Assembly: GCA_963649295.1 (NCBI GenBank)
Contig: CAVJHK010000067.1
Coordinates: 1-7,332 of the forward strand
Length of the DNA stretch: 7,332 nt
Direction: 5' to 3'
Source: RGIG3528 sp963649295
GTDB taxonomy: Bacteria > Bacillota > Clostridia > Lachnospirales > Lachnospiraceae
The notes below the pieces were generated by a model. That model made no database searches and was not told the DNA's origin. It was given only the letters and a program-made list of their open reading frames with translations. Shown one piece after another: positions 1 through 6,432 of this stretch (positions are counted from its first letter, which is position 1; each line of letters starts with the position of its first letter). A program made the position numbers and the translations under genes.

Positions 1-644
1 CATCGGAAATGCTTGAGCAGGTGTACGAAATCGAACGGCTTCACGGGATATCTGTTTCCAACATTGTAATAATGGGGAGCGGCGAGCCTATGGACAATTA
101 TGACAATGTCGTTAAGTTCATGAGGCTTGTTTCAGACGAAAAAGGGAAAAACTTAAGTGCCAGAAACATTACCGTGTCAACGTGCGGAATAGTTCCGAAT
201 ATCATTAAATTTGCGGACGAAAAAATACCGGCAACGCTTGCGATTTCGCTTCACGCGCCGAACGATGAGCTTCGTAAAACAATAATGCCGATTGCAAATG
301 CGTATAAAATATGCGATATACTTGCGGCATGTGAAATTTTCTTCAAAAAAACCGGAAGACGTGTGACTTTTGAATACAGTCTTATAGACGGGGTAAACGA
401 TGGCAGTAGAGAAGCAAAAGAACTTGCCATGCTCCTTAAAAATCGAAATTGTCATGTAAATCTTATTCCGGTAAACAAAATAAAAGAAAGAAATTTTTAC
501 AAATCAAAGGATGACAATATACGGGAGTTTAAAAATACGCTTGAAAAATACAAAATAAATGTTACTATTAGAAGAAGTATGGGGTCTGATATTGATGCCG
601 CATGCGGACAATTGCGGCGTAGCTACATGGAGGGGCAAAATTGA
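1..644 (+). CDS. rlmN: RlmN, dual-specificity 23S rRNA/tRNA adenine-C2 methyltransferase (3' part)
   Basis: This is the C-terminal ~213 residues of a radical SAM enzyme that methylates C2 of A2503 in 23S rRNA and of A37 in some tRNAs. The frame is open from base 3, so the true start lies upstream; family members are about 350 residues. Visible family motifs are the GSGEPMDNY segment (GEP motif, SAM binding) at 78-104, the AISLHAPND stretch near 240-265, the VNLIPVNK segment near 457-480, and the C-terminal DIDAACGQL. The cysteine of that last motif (codon 603-605) corresponds to the catalytic Cys that forms the methylene-linked intermediate (C355 in E. coli). The CxxxCxxC cluster and the second catalytic Cys would be upstream and cannot be checked. 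The stop TGA overlaps the start of the phosphatase gene, as in the Firmicutes rlmN-prpC-prkC-rsgA arrangement. Family assignment is very secure. Confidence 0.96.
   Translation, partial: SEMLEQVYEIERLHGISVSNIVIMGSGEPMDNYDNVVKFMRLVSDEKGKNLSARNITVSTCGIVPNIIKFADEKIPATLAISLHAPNDELRKTIMPIANAYKICDILAACEIFFKKTGRRVTFEYSLIDGVNDGSREAKELAMLLKNRNCHVNLIPVNKIKERNFYKSKDDNIREFKNTLEKYKINVTIRRSMGSDIDAACGQLRRSYMEGQN
629..635 (+). promoter_or_regulatory. Ribosome binding site that fixes the TTG start of prpC
   Basis: A purine-rich GGAGGGG lies inside the last codons of rlmN. Its GGAGG core ends 7 nt before the TTG at 641. No ATG or GTG in the phosphatase frame sits at a suitable distance, and the protein beginning here (MKSVALSDIG) matches the usual PP2C N-terminus. 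The TTG is therefore the likely initiator. Confidence 0.75.
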
Positions 645-1369
645 AATCGGTTGCCTTATCGGATATCGGAAGATATAGGGACATAAACGAGGACAGTGTT
701 TTTAAGTGCGATGATGAGGTCGGAATACTGCCGAATTTTTATATGGTTGCCGACGGAATAGGCGGTCATAAGGCGGGAGACTATGCATCGCAATTTTGCG
801 TTTCAAAATTGGTTGATAATTTAAAAAAAGATACATCAAAAACCGTTATCGGAAGTTTGTTTTCCTCGATTTTGGAGACAAACGAAATGCTTTTTAGGGA
901 ATCACAAAAAAAATCGGAACTGTCCGGCATGGGGACAACGCTTGTCTGTGCGACGGTGCTTAAGGATACAATTATTGCGGCAAATGTCGGCGACAGCAGA
1001 ATGTATATTTATTCGACTGACGGAAGCTTCAAACAGATCACGATAGATCATTCTTTTGTAAACAGCCTGATAATGAGCGGGCAGCTTACAAAAAACGAAG
1101 CAATTAGGCATCCGAAAAAAAATGCCATAACTCGGGCAATCGGTGTTGAAGCAGGTGTTGTACCGGATTTTTATGAAGCGGATGTTGATAAAGGTGACAT
1201 AATACTTTTGTGTTCGGACGGACTCACAAATATGTTACCGGATGACGAAATAAGCGGATTTATCGGAAATCCGATAAAAACGTTGGAAGACAAGGGTATT
1301 CAGCTTATTGAACGAGCAAATTTAAACGGCGGCAAAGACAACATCTCAGTTGTACTTATAGAAATATAA
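641..1369 (+). CDS. prpC: PP2C-family Ser/Thr protein phosphatase (PrpC/Stp type)
   Basis: A cytosolic, metal-dependent (Mn2+/Mg2+) phosphatase that removes phosphate from Ser/Thr residues, typically reversing the action of the kinase encoded next door. It has 242 residues, close to B. subtilis PrpC (about 254). The PP2C motifs appear in order: R-D-I-N-E-D at 13-18, ADGIGGH at 37-43 with metal-binding D38, GMGTT near residue 95, ANVGDSR near 115-120, CSDGL around D193, and GGKDN with D233. The key metal ligands D38, D193 and D233 are present, so the enzyme should be active. There is no signal peptide or membrane segment. It starts with TTG, overlapping the rlmN stop by 4 nt (TTGA), which suggests translational coupling; prkC follows after 17 nt. 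The stp/prpC naming rests on family motifs plus context. Confidence 0.95.
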   Translation: MKSVALSDIGRYRDINEDSVFKCDDEVGILPNFYMVADGIGGHKAGDYASQFCVSKLVDNLKKDTSKTVIGSLFSSILETNEMLFRESQKKSELSGMGTTLVCATVLKDTIIAANVGDSRMYIYSTDGSFKQITIDHSFVNSLIMSGQLTKNEAIRHPKKNAITRAIGVEAGVVPDFYEADVDKGDIILLCSDGLTNMLPDDEISGFIGNPIKTLEDKGIQLIERANLNGGKDNISVVLIEI

Positions 1370-1386
1370 TAATTACCGGAGGAAAT

Positions 1387-3573
1387 ATGCTAGAAACAGG
1401 CAGATTGATCGGCGAAAGGTATGAAATAAAAGAAAAAATAGGAACGGGTGGAATGGCTGATGTCTATAAGGCATTTGACACACGTCTTAACCGCATGGTT
1501 GCGATAAAAGTTTTAAAGCAGGAATTTTCCGAGGACAAAAGCTTTATAACGCGCTTTAAAAACGAGGCGCAGGCGGCGGCAGGACTTTCTCATCCGAATA
1601 TCGTGGGAGTATATGATGTGGGCGAAGATAAGGGCTCATATTATATTGTGATGGAATTGATTAACGGTGTTACGTTAAAAAAATTTATCGAGAAAAAGGG
1701 TAAGCTTGACGTACGTGAAGCTGTTGCCGTTGCGATTCAGATTGCGCAGGGAATGGAAGCGGCTCATAAAAATAAGATAATTCACCGCGATATCAAACCG
1801 CAAAATATAATGATTTCGAGAGACGGCAAGGTGAAAGTCTCAGACTTCGGAATCGCAAAAATTGTTTCGTCCGATACCTTTGTTCAAAATGCCGTGGGTT
1901 CGGCACATTATCTTTCGCCCGAGCAGGCACGCGGAGGATATTCCGATGCGAGAAGCGATATATATTCACTAGGTGTTACCTTGTATGAAATGCTTACGGG
2001 CAAAACACCTTTTTCAGGCGATTCGGATGTCAACGTTGCGATAAAGCATATTAAAAACGAAGCACGTCCCGTGAGGGAAATTGTTCCGGATGTTCCGTAT
2101 TCACTTGACATGATCGTCAGAAAGTGTATGCAAAAGCATCCCGATAAACGTTATTCGTCGGCGACGGAGCTTATTGAGGACTTAAAGCTTTCGATAAAAA
2201 ATCCCGAAGGGGAATTTGTCAATATTAAAAATGATGCCGATGCCGGAACGAGAAATTTTACGAATGAAGAAGCGGAAGAAATAAAAACGAGGGTTTCTTC
2301 CCAAAAAAAGGACTATCCGGAAGAACCAAAGGTTATCAAAGCCAAAAATTCGTATAATTCAAGGCGCCTTTCAAAAGAAGATTACGAAGAAATAGATACA
2401 ATCGATTCGAAATTTGAAAAAGTTGTAATTGTTATCGCCATATTTGCGGCACTTGCCGTAATAGGCGGCGCGGCATTGATCTTTGTAAAATTGTTCGGCG
2501 GATTGGATTTCGGAAACAGCAAAAATAACATTACACCGACACCTGTGGTTTATGTTACTGCAACTCCCGTACCGACAAGTGTTACCGTATCGACTCTTTC
2601 GATGCCGAATCTTTACGGATATACCAAGGAAGACGCCGAAGCTTTGCTTATGGCAAAATCTCCCGATTTTGTTATTGTTTATGAGGACAGCGAATATTCG
2701 TCACAGGATGCGGGAACGGTAATAAAACAATATCCGCTTGCAAGTACGGATGTGCTTACAAACGGCACGGTAAGGCTTACTTTGTCCGCAGGCGGAAAGC
2801 CGATTACGGTTCCGAAGGTTGTAGGACTTACGGAAGCAAACGCAAGGAGCCAGCTTGAAACGGTAGGTTTTAATGTCCAGATTACTTATGAGCCCAGCGA
2901 ACAGATAAATTCGGGGCTTGTTACAAGAACCAATCCCGCAAATGGTATTGTTGCGCATGACGGGGATTCGATTATTGTATATGTAAGCACGGGAGTGCCG
3001 ATTGTATATGTTGAGATGCCTGATATTATCGGAAAATCAACGGCAGTGGCAAAGGAAATGCTTGAGGCGGTAGGACTTAAGTGTTCAGACGTTGTAAAAA
3101 CAGATTACAGTAATATTATAGAATACGGTCTTGTTATGGCTCAGTCGGTTTTACAAAAGACTGTTGTTTCGTCGGAAACCATGATCGAACTTACAATCAG
3201 TCTCGGACCTTACCCTGAGGATACCGAATTTAAGGAATATTATACTTTTTCGATTGATACAACAAAATGGGCCGACAAATTTACGGCAGTCGGTGAGGCA
3301 CAGCTTGTTTTCGGCATATATCAGACAGGAGTATCATACGAAAAGGTCGTATATGTTGATTATGACAATGAAAGTCTGATTGAACAATATTATAAAGTTA
3401 CATACGATACGTTTCCCGGAATATATGATTTTAAGCTCTACAAGGATTTTTATTATTATGAAGGATTACATGCGGGTAATGCCGATATTACGATATATAT
3501 AAACGACGAAGCAATCGGATTTGAAACAGTGGAACTTAAGGAAGTTACAAATAGTGCGGGGATTGATAATTAA
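1387..3573 (+). CDS. prkC: PASTA-domain transmembrane Ser/Thr protein kinase (PrkC/PknB/Stk)
   Basis: An envelope-sensing Hanks-type kinase that binds peptidoglycan fragments or lipid II outside the cell and phosphorylates growth, division and wall-synthesis proteins inside. Kinase domain, residues ~12-272: glycine loop GTGGMADV at 19-26, ATP lysine K41, catalytic HRDIKPQN at 133-140 (D135), DFG at 153-155, SPE at 177-179. A charged juxtamembrane linker spans ~275-345, and one hydrophobic helix spans ~346-367. Outside come a Thr/Pro-rich spacer (~383-400) and three PASTA repeats at roughly 405-470, 471-537 and 541-607. The last ~115 residues (615-728) are aromatic-rich, appear beta-stranded, and resemble no PASTA; B. 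subtilis and S. aureus homologues carry an Ig-like domain here. The start ATG follows GGAGG (1378-1382) by 4 nt. The activation loop keeps T164 but has Val at the second usual phospho-site. All catalytic residues are present. Confidence 0.96.
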   Translation: MLETGRLIGERYEIKEKIGTGGMADVYKAFDTRLNRMVAIKVLKQEFSEDKSFITRFKNEAQAAAGLSHPNIVGVYDVGEDKGSYYIVMELINGVTLKKFIEKKGKLDVREAVAVAIQIAQGMEAAHKNKIIHRDIKPQNIMISRDGKVKVSDFGIAKIVSSDTFVQNAVGSAHYLSPEQARGGYSDARSDIYSLGVTLYEMLTGKTPFSGDSDVNVAIKHIKNEARPVREIVPDVPYSLDMIVRKCMQKHPDKRYSSATELIEDLKLSIKNPEGEFVNIKNDADAGTRNFTNEEAEEIKTRVSSQKKDYPEEPKVIKAKNSYNSRRLSKEDYEEIDTIDSKFEKVVIVIAIFAALAVIGGAALIFVKLFGGLDFGNSKNNITPTPVVYVTATPVPTSVTVSTLSMPNLYGYTKEDAEALLMAKSPDFVIVYEDSEYSSQDAGTVIKQYPLASTDVLTNGTVRLTLSAGGKPITVPKVVGLTEANARSQLETVGFNVQITYEPSEQINSGLVTRTNPANGIVAHDGDSIIVYVSTGVPIVYVEMPDIIGKSTAVAKEMLEAVGLKCSDVVKTDYSNIIEYGLVMAQSVLQKTVVSSETMIELTISLGPYPEDTEFKEYYTFSIDTTKWADKFTAVGEAQLVFGIYQTGVSYEKVVYVDYDNESLIEQYYKVTYDTFPGIYDFKLYKDFYYYEGLHAGNADITIYINDEAIGFETVELKEVTNSAGIDN
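3538..3544 (+). promoter_or_regulatory. Ribosome binding site supporting a GTG start for rsgA
   Basis: AAGGAAG lies within the last codons of prkC, 9 nt before the GTG at 3554. The more upstream in-frame TTG at 3521 has no comparable purine tract before it, and it would add residues not usual in RsgA. This favours 3554. Confidence 0.6.
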
Positions 3574-4423
3574 AGGTGTCGGCGGAATTTATTCCGTATA
3601 TTCCGACGGAAACATAACAGAATGTAAAGCAAAGGGAATTTTCAGAAGGAAGGGAATCAAACCGCTTGTGGGAGACCGGGTGGAAATTGAAACAAATTCC
3701 GAAAATTCCGGACTGATTACGAAAATATATGAAAGATCAAGCGTCCTTATTAGGCCTGAGATTGCGAATGCAACTCAGGCTATGCTTGTTTTTGCCGTAA
3801 CGGATCCGGCGCCGAGCTTTAACATGGTTGACAGGTTTCTTGTCAATATGGAAATTGCCGATATCGATACGGTGCTTGTTTTTAACAAAGCGGATATCGG
3901 TAGTAGGGAAGAAATTGAAGAAATAAAAAAGGTTTTTACGGGAAGCGGTTATAAAACATATTTTATTTCCGCAAAGAACGATGAAAACATCGATGAAATA
4001 AAAAAAATTTTGCATGATAACATAACAGTTCTTGCGGGACCGTCAGGTGTCGGAAAATCAACTCTCATAAATCGTTTGCAGGGAAAAAAACATATGGAAA
4101 CCGGAGAACTTTCTTTAAAAATAATGAGAGGGAAAAATACGACAAGACATTCGGAAATGCTTTATGTGTCAGAAAACTCGTGGATAACGGACACTCCGGG
4201 ATTTACATCGTTTGATGTGAACCAAACAGACGAGTATGAGCTTCAAAATTTTTACCCCGAAATTAAAAGGCATGCTGGGAAATGCTATTTTACAAAATGC
4301 GCACATATAAGCGAACCCCGGTGCGTAATCAAAGACGAAGTAAAATCAGGCAATATTTCGCGTGTCAGATATGAAAATTACTGCATGATTTTTAATGACA
4401 TAAAATCAAGAAAAAAATATTAA
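3554..4423 (+). CDS. rsgA: RsgA (YloQ/CpgA), circularly permuted ribosome small-subunit GTPase
   Basis: A GTPase that binds the 30S subunit during late maturation and releases assembly factors on GTP hydrolysis. From GTG 3554 it has 289 residues, near the family norm of about 290-300. Order of elements: N-terminal OB fold (IIKGVGGIYSV onward, ~residues 4-65), G4 NKAD at 111-114, G5 SAKN near 144, P-loop GPSGVGKST at 162-170, G2 region TTRHSE just after residue 195, G3 DTPGF at 213-217. G4 before G1 is the circular permutation diagnostic of the family. The C-terminal zinc motif C-x4-C-x-H-x5-C (C244, C249, H251, C257) is intact. The GTG start overlaps the end of prkC by 20 nt; alternatives are TTG 3521 (longer, poor RBS) and TTG 3563. 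The kinase-rsgA-rpe order is standard in Firmicutes, and rpe begins 15 nt downstream. Confidence 0.94.
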   Translation: MRGLIIKGVGGIYSVYSDGNITECKAKGIFRRKGIKPLVGDRVEIETNSENSGLITKIYERSSVLIRPEIANATQAMLVFAVTDPAPSFNMVDRFLVNMEIADIDTVLVFNKADIGSREEIEEIKKVFTGSGYKTYFISAKNDENIDEIKKILHDNITVLAGPSGVGKSTLINRLQGKKHMETGELSLKIMRGKNTTRHSEMLYVSENSWITDTPGFTSFDVNQTDEYELQNFYPEIKRHAGKCYFTKCAHISEPRCVIKDEVKSGNISRVRYENYCMIFNDIKSRKKY

Positions 4424-4438
4424 GGAAAAAGGTATAAT

Positions 4439-5105
4439 ATGACACTGTCACCATCCATTCTTGCGGCTGATTTCGGGAATTTAAAATCAGAACTTGATGA
4501 ACTTCAAAAAAATAATATCGAATGGGTTCATATTGATGTTATGGACGGAATGTTTGTTCCGAGTATTTCTTTCGGAATGCCCGTAATCCAATCAATCAGA
4601 ACATGTTAAAAGCTTTTTTTTGATACCAACCTTATGATANNNNNNNNNNCTTATGATAGAAGAACCCGTGCGTTATATCGAAGCTTTCAAAAAAAGCGGT
4701 TCCGATTTGCTTACCGTACATTTTGAAGCATGCAAAAATTTAAGTGAAACGATTGGAAAAATTAAAGAGGCCGGAATGAAAGCGGGAGTGGCAATAAATC
4801 CGGAAACGGATGCAAAAAAAATATTTCCGTATATAAAAGATATCGACCTTGCTCTTGTTATGAGTGTGCATCCGGGATTCGGAGGACAAAAATTTATAAG
4901 TGATGTTTTACCGAAGGTTACACTTTTGCGGGAAGAAATCAATAAAACAAAGCCTGCGTGTCATCTTCAAATCGACGGCGGAATAAATGCGGATAATATC
5001 AAAGACGTGATAAAAGCCGGCTGTGATACAATAGTTTGCGGAACGGCCGTTTTTAAAGGCAATATAAAAGAAAATATCGAAAAAATAATTCAAAAATCCA
5101 AATGA
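4439..5105 (+). CDS. rpe: Ribulose-phosphate 3-epimerase, interrupted by assembly gap and an in-frame stop
   Basis: This enzyme interconverts ribulose-5-phosphate and xylulose-5-phosphate in the pentose phosphate pathway; it is a cytosolic TIM barrel. From ATG 4439 the frame reads M-T-L-S-P-S-I-L-A-A-D, with the HIDVMDG motif (metal ligands H31, D33), then meets TAA at 4607-4609. In the same frame it continues K-L-F-F-D-T-N-L-M-I up to the N run. After the gap the protein resumes with LMIEEPVRYIEAF, followed by SVHPGFGGQKF and the IDGG motif (ligand D173 in the joined numbering), ending at TGA 5103-5105. Merging the duplicated 9-mer at the gap gives 215 codons, the normal size. Two anomalies remain near the gap: the TAA, at the spot aligning with Thr of B. 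subtilis Rpe, and Asn at the position of the conserved metal-binding His. Most likely an intact gene with sequence errors; a real pseudogene is possible. As deposited, only the part after 4650 reads through. Confidence 0.88.
4631..4658. other. Scaffold gap (10 N) flanked by a duplicated 9-mer
   Basis: Ten N occupy 4640-4649. The 9 bases before them (4631-4639) and the 9 bases after (4650-4658) are both CTTATGATA. Overlaying the two copies removes 19 bases and restores an unbroken Rpe frame (L-M-I-E-E-P), so the gap is probably an unmerged overlap between two contigs rather than missing sequence. Confidence 0.9.
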
Positions 5106-5143
5106 AGCATAGAAAATAATTAAAAAATACAAATGAAATATAA

Positions 5144-5149
5144 AAGGAG
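5144..5149 (+). promoter_or_regulatory. Ribosome binding site of ychF
   Basis: AAGGAG lies 12 nt before the ATG at 5162, a slightly long but workable spacing, in an AT-rich 56-bp spacer after rpe. I see no convincing promoter or terminator in this spacer, so ychF is probably read from the upstream unit, though a separate promoter inside the end of rpe cannot be excluded. Confidence 0.6.
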
Positions 5150-5161
5150 ATTTATAACAAA

Positions 5162-6259
5162 ATGAAACTTGGAATCGTTGGACTTCCGAATGTCGGAAAA
5201 AGCACATTGTTTAATTCGCTTACCAAAGCGGGAGCGGAAAGCGCAAATTATCCTTTTTGCACGATTGATCCGAATGTAGGCGTTGTTGCCGTTCCGGATG
5301 TAAGACTTGATAACCTTACAAAGTTTTACAACTCCGAAAAGACAACTCCCGCAATTGTGGAATTTGTGGATATTGCGGGGCTTGTAAAAGGTGCATCAAA
5401 GGGAGAAGGGCTCGGAAACCAATTCCTTGCAAATATCAGGGAAGTCGATGCGATTGTTCATGTTGTGAGATGCTTTGACGATACAAATATTATTCACGTT
5501 GAGGGAACGGTTGATCCTGCGCGTGATATAGAAGTAATAAATCTTGAACTTATTTTTTCGGATCTTGAAGTGCTTGAAAGACGTTATTCAAAAGTTGCGA
5601 GAATGGCAAAAATGGATAAGGCTGCGGGAAAAGAAACCGACATGCTCGAAAGGCTTAAAAATCATCTTGAAGCGGGGGAAAGCGCAAGAACCTTTGCTTT
5701 AAATGATGAAGACGAAGAAAAGTTTTTTGCGGAATACAATCTTCTTACGGCAAAGCCGGTTATTTATGCGGCAAATGTGAAAGATACGGATCTCAAAGAC
5801 GACGGCGCGTCAAACAAATATGTCAAAACCGTGCGTGACATCGCAGATAAAGAAGGCTCAAAGGTGTTTGTTATAAGCGCGCAGATTGAACAGGAAATGA
5901 GTGAGCTTTCGGACGAAGACAAGGAAATGTTTTTTGAGGATCTTGGAATTAAGGAGAGCGGTCTTGACAAACTTATCCGCGCAAGCTACGATACGCTCGG
6001 ACTCATGAGTTATCTGACGGCCGGCCCCAAGGAAACAAGAGCCTGGACAATAGTAAAGGGCACAAAAGCACCTGAGGCAGCCGGAAAAATTCATTCGGAT
6101 TTTGAAAGAGGATTTATAAGAGCCGAAATTGTTTCTTATGACGATCTTATGGAATGCGGCAGTATGAATGCCGCAAAGGAAAAGGGACTTGTACGTTCCG
6201 AAGGAAAGGACTATGTTATCCGGGACGGAGATGTCGTCCTGTTCAGATTTAATGTTTGA
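5162..6259 (+). CDS. ychF: YchF/OLA1-type ribosome-associated ATPase (redox-regulated, Obg-related)
   Basis: A P-loop NTPase of the Obg/TRAFAC class that prefers ATP over GTP, binds the ribosome and is linked to translation fidelity and oxidative-stress response. At 365 residues it matches the family (about 363-366). G1 is GLPNVGKST at 7-15, followed by the family signature NYPFCTIDPNVG near 30-41, then G3 DIAGLVKGA starting at D70 and GEGLGNQFL. The usual G4 NKxD is replaced by NVKD at 205-208, as expected for ATP-specific YchF. A helical coiled-coil insert lies at about 125-200 and a TGS domain fills the C-terminus (from about T280, including TAGPKETRAWT and the final DGDVVLFRFNV). ATG 5162 gives the standard MKLGIVGLPN start. 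The gene ends 16 nt before a terminator stem, so it closes its transcription unit. Confidence 0.97.
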   Translation: MKLGIVGLPNVGKSTLFNSLTKAGAESANYPFCTIDPNVGVVAVPDVRLDNLTKFYNSEKTTPAIVEFVDIAGLVKGASKGEGLGNQFLANIREVDAIVHVVRCFDDTNIIHVEGTVDPARDIEVINLELIFSDLEVLERRYSKVARMAKMDKAAGKETDMLERLKNHLEAGESARTFALNDEDEEKFFAEYNLLTAKPVIYAANVKDTDLKDDGASNKYVKTVRDIADKEGSKVFVISAQIEQEMSELSDEDKEMFFEDLGIKESGLDKLIRASYDTLGLMSYLTAGPKETRAWTIVKGTKAPEAAGKIHSDFERGFIRAEIVSYDDLMECGSMNAAKEKGLVRSEGKDYVIRDGDVVLFRFNV

Positions 6260-6274
6260 TAAATAAATTTTTTT

Positions 6275-6308
6275 AGCCCGACCGGGAAAACGGCCGGGTC
6301 TTTTTTTT
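6275..6308 (+). terminator. Rho-independent terminator after ychF
   Basis: The arm CCCGACCG (6277-6284) pairs with CGGCCGGG (6291-6298), giving 7 of 8 GC-rich pairs with one internal A-C mismatch and a GGAAAA loop, extended by a G-T pair. A C and eight T (6301-6308) follow directly. The minus strand lacks a matching T tract, so it acts on + strand transcripts. It separates ychF from the mraZ unit. Confidence 0.9.
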
Positions 6309-6341
6309 ACAAAAAATATATAAAAACAACCCAAAAAGTGC

Positions 6342-6370
6342 TTGAAAATACTGCATTTGTGGTGTAAAAT
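6342..6370 (+). promoter_or_regulatory. Sigma-A-type promoter of mraZ-rsmH
   Basis: A -35 TTGAAA (6342-6347) and a -10 TAAAAT (6365-6370) are separated by exactly 17 bp; each differs from consensus by one base. Transcription should start near 6376-6378, leaving a leader of about 55 nt. It lies just downstream of the ychF terminator and directly ahead of mraZ, as expected for the first dcw promoter. Confidence 0.75.
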
Positions 6371-6405
6371 GGTGTAAAAGGGTTACGAAGTGGTGCAAAG
6401 TGGAG
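6360..6405 (+). promoter_or_regulatory. Probable MraZ operator: phased TGG-box repeats
   Basis: Pentamers begin at 6360 (TGGTG), 6370 (TGGTG), 6380 (GGGTT, degenerate), 6391 (TGGTG) and 6401 (TGGAG). The first two are in perfect decamer repeats, TGGTGTAAAA twice. Spacing is 10, 10, 11 and 10 bp, so all boxes face nearly the same side of the helix. MraZ of E. coli binds TGGGN repeats separated by 5 nt, and mollicute MraZ binds AAAGTG-containing repeats; the boxes here resemble both. The array covers the -10 element and the start region, which fits autorepression. MraZ binding is inferred from position and pattern. Confidence 0.72.
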
Positions 6406-6432
6406 AATTAACCGGAAAGGAGAGCATCGTTT

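Noticed and set aside
2536..2586. Thr/Pro-rich repeat-like stretch after the kinase membrane helix, considered as a DNA repeat
   Set aside because: It is a low-complexity protein spacer (T-P-T-P, A-T-P-V-P) without exact DNA repeats; this is common for ectodomains that must cross the wall.
4433..4438. Perfect TATAAT directly before the rpe ATG, resembling a -10 promoter element
   Set aside because: No -35 element lies about 17 bp upstream (the region is A-rich), and initiation 7 nt downstream would fall inside the rpe coding start. It is most likely chance in an AT-rich spacer.
4607..4609. Recoding of the in-frame TAA in rpe
   Set aside because: TAA is not a selenocysteine or pyrrolysine codon and no recoding element is visible; proximity to the contig end makes sequence error or mutation simpler.
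4608..4617. Palindrome AAAAGCTTTT plus T run near the rpe stop, resembling a terminator
   Set aside because: The arms are only five A/T-rich pairs with no loop, so no stable RNA hairpin forms, and the sequence encodes K-L-F-F of Rpe.
4653..5105. A separate 150-residue Rpe-like gene starting at ATG 4653
   Set aside because: That ATG is the Met of the internal LMIEEP motif; the missing N-terminal half lies directly upstream of the gap in a compatible frame.
5858..6334. 158-residue open frame on the minus strand
   Set aside because: It runs antisense through the well-supported ychF and across the terminator, has Cys/Phe/Arg-rich shadow-like composition and no recognisable motif.
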